From Trichinella spiralis (taxonomy: Eukaryota > Nematoda > Enoplea > Trichinellida > Trichinellidae), in NCBI GenBank assembly GCA_000181795.3, contig CM012955.1, forward strand, positions 5,185,094 to 5,249,093: DNA of 64,000 nucleotides, in the 5' to 3' direction. The position numbers were made by a program, and so were the translations under genes. Positions 27,201 through 39,500 of this stretch are shown here, piece by piece (the first letter of the stretch is position 1; every line of letters begins with the position of its first letter). The notes below the pieces were generated by a model. It was not told where the DNA came from. It saw only the letters and a list, made by a program, of their open reading frames with translations, and ran no database searches.

Positions 27201-27700
27201 TTCAAATTCAAACTTCAACCAACCAATCGGATGGATAATTTTTTGTGGAAAATATGCAAAAAAGAAAAAAAGACAACAACATCTTTTTGGCGAACTGAAA
27301 ATGCCAATCAGAGAACGATGCTGAGTTGGATGCAAATTTATTAACAACAACAGCAGCAGCAGCACAAAAAATCGAAAACCAGCTTTGTGATAATTGGTTC
27401 GGCATAGCCTGCGGATAATGAAAATGAATATTATTAAAAGTGTCGTCGGTATTGGAAAGCTGTTCCGCTTCTGGCAAGTGTCTTCGCATCTCGAAGTAAT
27501 AGCGTCATTTTTGAATGAGATGGATTGGAATTAATAAATTAAAGCTAGAGTTGTTAATAATTTGAAAATATGTTCTGAAATAGATGGTGATGTGGGATGG
27601 GAATTTTGCAAAAGTTCCAAAAGCAATAAAGCTATACAGAGAAGTTGAAAATTAGCTTGTGAATTTGTCAGTGCGAATGTAAGTAAATCTGTTGGCGGTA
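19661..27700. other. 8-kb interval with no supportable gene
   Basis: The interval is AT-rich, with several moderately GC-richer islands (about 20520-20680, 21050-21300, 21980-22140, 23770-23960) that could be exons or regulatory elements. None shows a protein I recognise or an ORF with both good codon use and splice sites. It lies upstream of chordin and upstream of the 27.9-kb promoter, so long-range regulatory sequence is a reasonable guess only. Confidence 0.5.
24894..24927. repeat. (ATCG)n tandem repeat forming a long palindrome
   Basis: About six ATCG units are flanked on each side by a GATCAATC-type arm, so the whole stretch is nearly its own reverse complement and could extrude as a hairpin or cruciform. 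Confidence 0.8.
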
Positions 27701-27931
27701 TTGTGATAAAGAGGAGAAGGTCGGCCCGGCGACGCCACGGGGCGCAATGATCAATGGGCGTTGTCAGTGGTGTTAGCTTTTGTCAGTGATTGCTTCGACG
27801 CAACAGCTCAGACTTCGACGTTTCGACTAGCTCAGCGTTTATTATGCTCGTGTCCTTCTCGAGTTGCTTGTTTCCACGCGCCAAGCATCATCATCCCATC
27901 CCCTCCCCTCCCCCCTTTCTTCAGACTCCCC

Positions 27932-27954
27932 ATTGGCTCGACGACGTATAAATA
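27932..27954 (+). promoter_or_regulatory. CCAAT (inverted) plus TATA box promoter
   Basis: ATTGG (inverted CCAAT) at 27932-27936 is followed 10 bases later by TATAAATA at 27947-27954, inside a GC-richer patch starting near 27720. A transcript would start about 27980. A spliced leader exon with a good donor follows (ends 28209), consistent with the promoter of the downstream plus-strand gene. Motifs are seen; activity is inferred. Confidence 0.5.
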
Positions 27955-27979
27955 AATAACTAGATAGATGAATATCCAG

Positions 27980-28209
27980 ATTATGAGATATAGATGCGGT
28001 ATGGAAGCGTTGGAATGCTTTCGTAAACTGTGTTTAATTCAATGATTATCAAGCAATTCTCTTCGGACGAGAACACTGCTCTCAGCTGTGGACAGCAGTT
28101 TAAATTTTCATACTGTCGTCTGCGGAATTTCGACGAAAGTTGACAACAAAAATTTCACCCAACCCAATCCAATCCAATCCAATCCAACCCAACCATTCAA
28201 CTTGTAACG
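27980..28209 (+). other. Predicted non-coding leader exon of the 32.6-36.4 kb gene
   Basis: The stretch runs from about 25 bases after the TATA box to the donor ACG|GTAAGC at 28210. It has no long frame and contains tandem CCAAT pentamers (about 28164-28190). Linkage to the coding exons 4.5 kb downstream is inferred from strand and order only. Confidence 0.35.
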
Positions 28210-31200
28210 GTAAGCAAATGCAAATTAATTCAAAAATAAAAATTTCCATAAATTTTGAAACGAAAACCGCTCTGCAATGGGTGGGATAAATTTACCCGTT
28301 GTCTGAGTAGTTGAGATGTCAAATTGATTTACGACAGCTGATTTGTGCTTATCATTCATTGTTCCGCTTGGTTTTGCTGCACAATTGTTGAATGTGGTTG
28401 CTGTGTATTCATTCTTCAATTATTGTTTCATTTTTTTTCTTCTTTTATACATTTGATTTTCAAAAATACATTCTTATTAATACTTGAGAATAAGAAATTC
28501 TATTCTAATTAATATTAGTCTTTAATTTTTTTTAACTTTTCGTACAACAGAATGGATGTTTGTTGTTTTTAAAATTTATTAACAAAAGAACAAGAAAAAT
28601 TGAATCCAATTTATTATTAACTTTTATAAAATTGTTTAACTTGAATGCCGCTTGATTGATTCAAGCTGCCGTCAAAAATCAATGAATAGCCCATCAATTC
28701 AAGAGATGAATTGATTTAAATTTGTGCACTTTGATCGTCGGCCTGGTTGACTCGGTGGAATTTTCAAATTTCCACGTGGGCAGCTTAACTGAAAGTTAGC
28801 TGTGTCATTTTCAAATTGTCCCCGGACCATTTTAACTGGTCATTATTGATCTTTCTGTGGTTGTAGATTTTCTTCTTCATCTTCTTCTTTCTCCTTGAAA
28901 CATTACACACATACACACACTTTTGACTTTTCTATTTTATTTAAATTTGTTTCTTTGTTTATACTCTTCTATGCAAATGATTTTTGTAATTTAAAATCTC
29001 TTCTTGTATGAAAAAATCTGTTGATATTTCAATTAATAATTTTCTTTTCAACTCTCTTTATCATTATCATCATCATCATCGTCTTTCATCGCTTTTATCA
29101 GCGTTGCAAAACGTTCTTTGTTAACGTCCAAGCGCAGTTGATCATTCAATTAACAATTCTCAATTGATCATCCGCTTCTTCTATTCTTCATTTATTTTGT
29201 TTTTTCAAATTTCATTATTTTCATTCCAATTTTACAACAAATCAAAGTTTGCTCGAATAATTTTCAAAATTATTCCATACCAATCATTATTCTGATTTTA
29301 ATCATAAACGAGATTATAAAAATTTTCTGAAATATACTGTTTGTTATTCGACCGTTAACCAACCAAAAGTGATTCATCATTTCAATTATTCAGTGATGAA
29401 TTCTATGGAAAATTTATTGCACAAATTTGTGTCAAGATAAAGTGGTCAAAAATTATTATACAACACATTTCTGTGGACGAATGGATTATCGTTGGCAAAA
29501 ATTGAACATTGATAAGAATAAATCAAAAACTTTTCAATGTTGAATGCTTTTTCTTCTTGTCAAATTTGTTGTCGTCCACATCATCACATGTGAAAAAATT
29601 TCAATACATAGTTTTTTAGGTTAAAATTTGTCTATTTTCAAAAATTATTTTTTCAATATGCTTTTCATTACAACGTTATAAATGACATGTGCATTTTTCA
29701 AAGCTTCAAATTATTCATCATCATCATATGAAAATTGTAAGATTTTTTCTACTTTCATATAAATTTGTTGATGATCGATCATTTTTGCGAAGCAAATTGC
29801 ATTAAATTTCATCTTCAAATTAAACCTCATACGGTTTTGTACTTTTCAACAGCTACGCTTCAAGCCCAACTGCTGTGCATTATTATTATTATCATTATTA
29901 TTATTAATTTATTTATTTCGTGTAATCTGATTTTCACGTCAGTATCGATTGCCCCGTGTTGTTGGGTAAATTGGAAGTCAGCTATGCTAACCGGTGAAGT
30001 TTGCTTTTTTCGTCGATTCAATTCGTCGATTTTTTTTGTAAAATTATTTAAAAAATTATTATAATTTTTTATGAAGGTTTTTTTGTTTTTTTTTCTGTAA
30101 CAATTTAAATTTATACAAATAACGAGAGAAAAGAAAGAAAACATCGAATAAAGCAAATATTTACAAAAAAAGAATAATGAAGTTCAAACATATGCAAATT
30201 TGAGAAATTTTGTTCCAATTGCATTCCATGTTTTTCAAAAGCGAAATTTTTATTAAAATCACAAAATTTGCAATAAATATAAAATAATTGCAATTGATTG
30301 AACAATTCTGAACGAACGCTGTTCGATGCTTGTCTTAAAACAATTGTTTAAATTTTATTAATTTAAAGTTGTCGTCATTTTAGAATGTTGCAGCCTGTCG
30401 ATGTAAACGATGGGCAGGCTGTTTTGAAAACAAGTGAAAAGACGAAAGATTATGGAATTATAAAATGGCTCACTTCACGGAAGAGAAAAAATTGTTCCAT
30501 CAAAAAAAGTGCAATAGAAGTTTTAAAGTAAGAAATGCATGCATATTCAGCTGTGATTATTATTTTTGTTGTTTTCGAAATGCTATTTAATCAATTTTAC
30601 GCACAATTTACAAATTGATTTCATGTTTTGGTGGTTTGAACACGATTGACAAAAAATAAACTACAAAGTATACTGCTTCAACTGTAAGTAAAAGCAAGGT
30701 TTAAGGATTAATAAGTAATTAATTTATCAGTCTGCTTTTCGTTTTTTTGTTTTTTATGGCAGTTTCACGTGGAAAAGCATGAATTATATATTTCTAATAA
30801 TAGCATCTTTGTTAGCTATTTTGTGCGGATGAATTATTAAAGATTGTCAAGTTCAAACAGCAAAACAATAACTGAAACTTGTTTCACTTTTCGACTGTTT
30901 GTTTAATATTACTGTCACAAAACATTTTAGATGGATTCGCTAGTTTTTCTTTCCTTTTTTAAATTTTGCCTCATCATTGCGAACAGTGAAAAACCAATTG
31001 TATATTTAGCAATTAAATTTTGAAATAATTAAGCGGACAATCATAGTATTGTTTGTTTTCAAAAAAAAGGTTCGCATTTGTAAAATTGTTCAATTCAATA
31101 AATGTTTGAATGGAATTGTTTGGTAGAAAATATTTTCCGCATTATTGAAATGATAATTCAGTTTGTTGTTTTTATCAATCGACGCAGTGGTGGATGAATT

Positions 31201-32662
31201 ATTGTCCAGTTCCATGCGAACAGTGTATGATGTACAAATTTGCTCGCATGGATAGATAAGTTTGCCGTAGATAGCGTGGGGTTAATTTTCCTTTTGCAAA
31301 GGATGATTTAATGTGCTTGAATTTGTGAATCGATGTACTGATTATAATCTGGGCGATCTTCAAAACTTCAACATTAGTAAAAGAGTACATTTGGATTGGG
31401 GTTGTTTATTTGTTTGTTCATATTTATTAAAAAGTAGATCTTCTGGTTTGCTTTGCTTTTTCATGCATTGCTATGTACTGAACAATATTTTAATATGCGA
31501 GAGGAAAATCAGTCAGCCGTCTACTTCTTCTTCTGCTATTTTAAGTTAATAAACTTGCCACGTTTGATGGTCAACAATGCTTCTTCAAGCACATTGACAA
31601 ACGAGGCACTTATGCAAATAGCCGAGGAGCAATCGGATTATGAACGCCAAGTCGAATCTCCATGCCAAACCTGTCACGCTTTTGCCCTTGCATTTTTCAA
31701 GGTTCAACAAAATTCGATCGGTCGAAAGATTTAGGATTCATAAGCTGGCGCCACTGGCAGATTCGATCTTCTTCGAATCTCTTCACCCTTGATCGATTGG
31801 CGCCTGGATCTCTTGAATTGGAAACGCGATTCAAATTTCCCATCCTACGTCGCCGTTGTCGTCGTCTATTTTCAGAAATGCGCGATTTGCAAAAATCAAT
31901 CTTCGACGCTTCCAGGCCAATCTGGTCAATGTTCACCACGTTAAGCTTAGTCTCCGCTGACGCGACCGATTAGCACCCCGTGCACATCTTCCACACCCAC
32001 ACGACCCTACTGGCATGAGCGATGCTACGTTCTAAAGTGTACGTATTTGTTTTCTTTTCCAAGCGAGGTAAATGGAATATATTTAAATTTCTACAAATTC
32101 TACGTCTACTCTCTTGGGGAAAGGGTATTTGCAAATTTCAATATCTCTTCTCCGTTTGATCAGTTAGTTCTAGCAGCGATGAGCATGTTAGCCTGTTGGA
32201 ACAGCTGCACAAACTGCATCCCGACAGGCGTAAAATGAAAAGTAATCATTCAACTTTTCACAAAATCTACCTTCCAAACGTGCGCAATGTTTCCAAGAAA
32301 ACCACATCATTTCCCATAAAACAAGAAATATCAATTTCAATCGATTGCACACGAAAACACATCCGGTATGAAATTGGTTCAATGAGATTTGTTTTTCTGC
32401 AATCTATTCACATAATTACAATGAACAATACGGGATTGATCAAGTAGTGATCAAGAAGTTTGTCGACTCAATCGAATGCAAATTTTCAATCTCTGCTTTT
32501 TTTAATTCAGTGTTTGGATTAATTTTCAAATACAATTCACGTCAAAAATTGTGAATAAAATCACTACAGACAACTGAGAAAAGATGTGAAAAATAAAATA
32601 AATGAACAAAAAAAAATAAACAGTTGTTTTTTGCACGTTCAACTGTATCACTCGATTTGCAG
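28210..32662. other. Presumed intron or intergenic DNA with one coding-like patch
   Basis: Mostly AT-rich with simple repeats. GC rises at about 31570-31975, where two plus frames and one minus frame are open for 50-100 codons. The plus frame starting at ATG 31570 reads plausibly to a possible donor AAG|GTTCAA near 31705. No product is recognised. Confidence 0.35.
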
Positions 32663-35600
32663 ATTGGAAGATGTGGAAGAGGAGGGCTTGAACGACGACG
32701 GGCCGCGTTCAGCCACACCCACGGACGCCAACCAGGAACGGCCGACGCCCGTCGCCGAGCCGAACCTTCTCCACACTACCCACCGGCGCCAACGACTGCG
32801 GGTCGGTTCGGCGTTCACCACGCCCACGCTGGCTGCCACACCCGCCGGCGCGCATCCCGTCCGCGGTCCGGCCGGTCGTTTCAGCCTGATAGCCCAAGGC
32901 CACCGCGAATCGGTGGTATCCGCCTTCGGAAGGAACACGCTGATCGCTCGCGACGTGCTCTTCGGCCATCTCACTCGTTCGTCGTTTCTACGATCCGGTC
33001 GAACTGTAGCCGAAAGTGCCGTCAAAGTAAGTAGATAAAATGCTAATGATCAAAGCGGGGGGAAATGGGGAAAATTGGGGGAAATGCACGCAAATTAGGC
33101 TCATTACTTCTGCTGGATTACGGTCGATCTTATTTCGGATGAAATCATTTCATCTTTTCCCCTTTCGCACGAGCTTGTTCACTTATTCCGCACCTGGCCA
33201 TATTTCACACATATACTTATCTTATTCGACAACATTATGCAAATTAATTGTTGATGATAATTGTCCAAGTCGACCTATCTATTTTATCAGATCTAGCGAG
33301 ATGTTTGATGATTTGATGATATTGAAATTTCTGCGTCGTTTTACAATCGGCAAACTTTAAAAAAAAGTAAACTTGAAATTTATCAATCGAACAATAAATA
33401 TAATATCGAACAAATTAAAAATAAAAACATCAATTGACAATGTTGATTTGCAATTGAATTTTCTTTCTCATTTCCATTTTCTTCTGTGTTCGTTTGTTGA
33501 TCCACTTTCAATTATCACTTATAAATGAGATTCATTACTCACCGTCAATATTTAATTGTGCAATTAGCGTTCGAACATAAAATCAAAGAAAACAAAAAAT
33601 ATCCAATTTCTTCATTAAGACATGTAAATTTTCATTCCTCTTTTCCAATATTTGCATATCTAGAGCTCTAATTGGTAAACATTGGGTGAGAATTTTGTAT
33701 TTGTTAATTTTGAAAAAAAATTTTTTTCCCATTTATTCGATATTCGTTTGTAATGATCAGTTTGTTGTAAAAATGTATTTTTTTTTCTTGTTCGACAGAC
33801 AAAAAGAAAAATCAATAAAACAACCATCTAATAAATAATAATAATAATAATAATGTACTGCGGCATGCGGTACACCTGATTTCACTTGTTATCACTCGAA
33901 TTCGTATTATTATCATTGATGTATATGGATGTGTGTATGTCTTTGGCAAAATGAGAAGCGCAGAACAAGCACATCGATCCATTTGATCATTTCTGATTGA
34001 TTTTCTTTTTCTAATAATAATTTTCTCTTTTCCACGAAGATTTTTCTCTTGTAAATATCTACAGTTCAATTGTAATGGAATAAAATAAACGACAAGTTTA
34101 ATTATTGTTATTAATTGAATTGAAATTGTTATGTAATAAAGTATTATTTTGTATATATTTTTTTTCAACTTTCAAAGCAGCCGAGCAATCAGGTGAAATA
34201 ACGCTGTCAATTTAGCAGCAAAGAATCGAATTTGATGTTTCAATTAATTCTTATGACTTTATGATTTTTCTTTCCTTTCTTTTATCATGTTCAAATCAAA
34301 TCGATTCGGTAAGATAAGTCACCAGTAACCAATGTTTTACTGTAATTTTTTCAATTTCAAAAAACTATTACACCTGCAGTATTACAGTAAGATGATATTA
34401 ATGTATGCAAGGTATATAATTGTTTTTTTTTTCAAAAAAATAGATGAATTTTGAATTTTACAAATTATTGATATTGTTTTTTGTTGTTTAATTTTTTTTG
34501 ATTTTATTTCGATCAAATTTTAAGCTTATCGAGATTAATTCGTTTGAAAAGTTATTTATAAATTGTTCATTGGTGAATTATTGTTGTTGTTGTTGTTCGA
34601 ACATTTAATACTTGTAGCTTTGTCAGAGCTTATGTGAAGATTTGAAAATTTTTTTTTTCAAAACAGCACAGCATGCAGCCAGCGCGTGTGTTGGGAAATT
34701 TATTTTGCGTGGGTGTTTTTGAATAAAACAAACGTCGCAAAGTTTGTTCACAATTGTTGGGGTGATGCTTTTGTGAAAATCTTTTCTTATTTTTTTTCTT
34801 CAAAAATTCCACAAGAAAATTCCATCCGATTCGGTTGAGGAAAATGGTTGGCAAAAGAAAATTGAATTGATGTCATAATTAATTCGGCCAAATTGCTTCT
34901 TTAATTCAATTCCGAAATTCGTGGACAAAGTCGGATAAGAAAAGGGGCGTTGGCTTTATTATTTTTTTTTATATTTTCGCTTTCTGTCGGTCGGATTTTT
35001 TCCTCTTCACTGTTCTATTGTTCATTTTGTCTTTCCATTTTTGACTTTTTCCACGCTGTGTTGTTTTTTATATTGTTTTATTGTGATCTCTGCTTCATCT
35101 TCTACTTCATCCACTACATGCGGTTTGATGGGATTTGAAGCTTTTTCCAGCTGTTCCACCAATCGACTCGTCTGCTTAAGTGAACTGACTGACTGACTTG
35201 CTTGCTTGCTTTTGCAATCGATTCCTTTTTGTTGTTTTCTCAACAAGGTCAGTCGGTATAGTAGTGGTTTTCAATTTTATTTCAATTCAATTTATAATAA
35301 ATAACGTCGTTTACTTTTTTATTTTTATTCGTTTCATATTCCATTTTACAATATCCACAGCAATTTATTCCATTTTAAGCTTTTTTTCAAATCATGGACA
35401 AGAAAAATAACAATTAAGCCATGCCGCATCAAGATGTATGGAAGCATTTTCACGATGTGAGTTGTTATTTCTTTTCTTTTTTTTAAAAGAAATTTTTTTT
35501 CTCACGATACAATAAATTATTCAATAAACAACAACAACAACAGTGCATCGGCATCATATTTGCATATTTGATTTATTTCAATTTTAAGTTGGAATTGTTG

Positions 35601-36414
35601 AAAATTGGTTTTTTTTTCTTCTTCTGACATGACATTGTTTATTTGTTTGTTTGTTTGTTCTTTAATCTTCCATTATTATTATTATTGTTGTTGTTTTGTT
35701 TAATGGTTTTTTAATGAGAAAAAAAATCTAACTTGTAATCGTCATCGATTGCAATTTCACCGGCGGAAATTTGAAAATTGGCAGAGTTGATTTGGAAAAT
35801 TGTGTTTTTTTCAGTTTGATCACCAGACGGGCAAGTGAAAGTGGTTTGAACTGAAAATTACCAATAAAGCCAATCGTAAAGTTGAACTTTGTAAATGTTG
35901 GCTAATTTTCTGCTTGTTGCCAGTTTGATCTTGACAAAAATCAAATTCGGTCATTAATTGGAAATATGCCTGCGTGTAAATGCATGCGTCTGCGTGGTTT
36001 GATCACGCGGTGCAGTAAAATAATAATATCCAATTTGTGTAACAATTTTCTTTTGGTTTTTTTGCTTTTATACGAAGCTATCAAATTTGCATAAATTTGA
36101 AAAAGATTATTTTTTTCAAATTTTCACTTCTCATCACACGTCAATTCATTTCATTCGTTTATACTTTTCCAATTGTTGACAATTCAGAAATTCTTTCAAA
36201 TTCACCAACATCTCAGGGAATATTTGCATACAAATCGCATTTCAAACCACCAGACACTCCAGGCTCTGTGGGCGGTCCCAGTGGTTCGTTGGGAACAAAG
36301 TTGCGACCCGAGCGTGTGATATTTGTCCACTCGGCTGGCGATCTCTCGACGCCAATGACCATTATTCCATTTGGCATACTGATTCGAAGAACGCCGTTGG
36401 GGTGGGCCGGGTAG
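32663..36414 (+). CDS. Unrecognised gene with a very GC-rich exon (3' part)
   Basis: Exon 32663-33026 (acceptor CGATTTGCAG, donor AAA|GTAAGT) and exon 36217-36414 (acceptor CATCTCAG) join in phase 0 to a stop at 36412-36414, giving 121 plus 65 codons. The first exon is about 60% GC in a roughly 30% GC background. It starts acidic (LEDVEEEGLNDDGP), then becomes Arg/Pro/Ala-rich, with GRNTLIARDVLFGHL near its end. The last exon reads GIFAYKSHFKPPDTPGS and ends in TIIPFGILIRRTPLGWAG. The strongly GC-biased third positions in this frame support it over the two other frames that are also open. The upstream coding exon, which must end in phase 2, and the start codon were not found; a frame at 31570-31704 (MVNNASSSTLTNEALMQIAE) is a candidate but its phase does not fit. 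AATAAA follows at about 36538. I do not recognise the family. Confidence 0.5.
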
Positions 36415-36539
36415 ACTGGGAGGGGGAAAATTTGAATAAATTTGTTGCACGTTCAGCATTCATTCTTCTCGGTTGGTGTAATTTCTTCACCCGATCACCA
36501 TGACCACTATTTTCAATAAGATGATTTTTTTATGATAAT

Positions 36540-39500
36540 AAAATAAATATTCAAACTGTATTTATCATTTTTACAATTGTAATTTTCGTCGAAAATAATA
36601 ATTTTTCATCTATTCATTTGGTGAATGTGTCATTTTTCTCTGTATACTCACCCATTGATTAATTAATATGAATCGAATATTATCATTCAAATATAGTCCA
36701 TTGCCAACATTTGAAAAAGAATTTGTTTTTTTCTGAAATAAAGACAAAAGGCCAGTTACTATAAATAATAATAATTTTCTATTTATTCTTCTTTAAGCAT
36801 CATCGATTGAAAATGACACTTTGCTCTTTGTCTCTGCTTGTGTGCAATATGTATGTATGAATGTACGTATGTATGAATGTATGTATGCATGTATATGTGT
36901 GTGGTGACGTCGTCGTGCTATCGCATGCAATCAATAGAAACAAAAAATTCTTACTTCTTGAAATGGAAAATTGTTCAGCATCTTTTGCAACTTTTTTTAC
37001 ATTTCGTTGTTATTAATAATTTCTTTTTTTTAATGCAAATATTTCCAAAACCCAAAACAATACAGTATTCTGTAAAGTAATGATAATAATGATTGATTGA
37101 TTGATTGAATGGGGAAAAAATTATTATTCTGCTTAATTATGAGAAAAGTGAATGAAAGAAATGTGATGGATGATAAAATTGTAAAATTAAAATCACCATT
37201 ATCCTTGTTATTCTCTGGAGATGTTGATCCGCCGACGGTGGTGTGTGGCCGTGTGCAAAGCTGCTGTGTGCTGATTTGTGCGAGTTAATTTTCGTGGGAT
37301 GGTTGGCGCTAGTAGGTCCGCGGCAGTGTGATCAATAATACCCCCGTACATCTATATCTATTCAATTTCTCCTACTTTGTGCGCCAGCTGCGTGAGAAGT
37401 TTCTGACTGACAGCCGGCGCAGGCTTCTACGCTTTGTCACAGCTCACACACCCGAACGGCAAATGTTGGAATTTAAAATTTAAAATTCACCGGAATTGTG
37501 GAAGAAATTTTCAATAATCGTGTGGCTTTTACGAAGAATTCTGACCGATTGTAGATTTTTGTTATCGGCAGTTTCAAAAATTGCTAACATTTGATAGAAC
37601 AAGCACTCGAAGCGAGCAAAGCAACAAGCAACTTTTGAAGCAACAACTTTTTTGCTATTTATTCTATTTTTGATCTTCTCCTCGCATATACATGTAGCTT
37701 AACATGTATATACATACATATATATATATGTTTGTGTGTGTGTGCGTCCCTATACTTTTTTATGAGCTGTGGAATGTTACTTGTTGAAGATGTTATTCAA
37801 ACTCAACAATGTCAACGTTGCATTTGAACATATCTACTACCACCATTTCAATAGATGAACAAAGAATACATTTTTAGAGCGAGAAAATTTAAATTTCCAT
37901 TACAGCAAAACGAAAAACAAAGCAACACAAAAAAACATACCTCACGTTATTATTGTTATTGTTATTGATCAGATTGGCGTAAAGTACAACTATTATTATT
38001 ATTATTATTACTGTAGAATTATGCAGGAATGCCTGCTTTTTTATGATCATCATCATCCATTTGTTATAAACGGATGAGCTTGAAATCGTCCTGCTCGATA
38101 CGGCGCGAAGCATATCACGGCGTTGTTGTCAACTCTGGTCAACTGTCCAAAGTAAGCTTTGCTTATTTATTATTAGTATTATTATTTTATTTCTTCAACT
38201 TTGAATTTGAATGAAAATCTGAATCCAGTTTCCACCTTTTCTGCAATGACGATCACATGCACAACAGAAAAGCTTTTTTGACAATTTTCAACTTGACAAC
38301 AGACATCAATTTGCATATCATACACGTTATGGTTGTTTTTTTTTCTTCTGAAAAATGAAATAAGAAAACAATAATTTATTCTATTCGGTACGAATGTATG
38401 CCTATATATCAATGCATTGATGCAGTGGAAATTGCGATGGAGTTGGTTGATTTGAACACAACAAGTTTGTAACATATTTATGACGAGCGTACTGTATTGA
38501 TTTCAAATTGAATAATTCAACAATAATCGTTCAGTTTATTCGAACAAATGAAATTGTACAATTCTAATTTTGAAACTGCACAAAATCGTTTATTGAATTT
38601 ATTCATATTTTTTGGTACAAGTAGTGTAGAATTAAAAAAAGTAAATCCGATCTTGCTAGCATGTGATATTTGTAATTTTATTACAGTCCATGATAGCTGT
38701 TTTTCATATTTAATTTCATTTTACAGCCCAATGACATAACGCATATAATGTACATGATCTTTTTCATCGCGACAACAGTTGGTTGGCAATAGTTGTAGTT
38801 GTACACTTGAACTTTCAACAAACTTCAATGCAGGATTACGAACAAGGATTGAAATATATACCAAATGCACATTGTGCGTGTGTGTGTGTGTGTGAACAAT
38901 TTTTCTATTCATTTATATAATAATCTGAAATATTTTATTATATAAAAAATAATGCACATAATGTGTTTCATGAGATATTATTTGAATAGAAAAATATCAT
39001 TATATATGTGGCCATTTATACTTTGTGTGTGTGTACATATTGTTGTTCCATTGTTTTCATATTGGGCAAATTTGATTTTAATTTCATTGATGCAGTTGGT
39101 CAGCTATTGAGATTATTCTATTTTATTACTTTTCAAGAATAATACATTTCAATTTCATCATCTTTGTTCTGACATTTGTTGTGTGCATGGATGCATGAAA
39201 GCACCGTCAGTTGTGTTTTTGTTGTTCAGCTAGCCGCCTAATATAGATAGATATAATATATAGATTGGATTGATAATATACGTGACAGATGGACAACTGA
39301 TTCGCTTGTCCAGACGTGTGAAGAACATCAGTATGCAAAGAATAGTATATGTTCATTTTGAAATCAATATCTTCATAAATGGCAGGCATATTTATCTTTT
39401 CCATAAAACAAATAAGTGAAAAAGCATATTTTTAGATGATGATAATGAAGAGGAATAAGAAAAGAAAAAATATATATATATAAATATTTCATTTGACTAT

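Noticed and set aside
32648-33025. 125-codon minus-strand ORF through the GC-rich exon
   Set aside because: Arg/Trp-rich shadow of the plus-strand exon. GC-rich DNA lacks stop codons in all frames, and the plus frame has splice sites and third-position GC bias.
33812-34168. 118-codon minus-strand ORF
   Set aside because: Ile/Lys/Leu-rich low-complexity translation of AT-rich repeats; no motif, no splice context.
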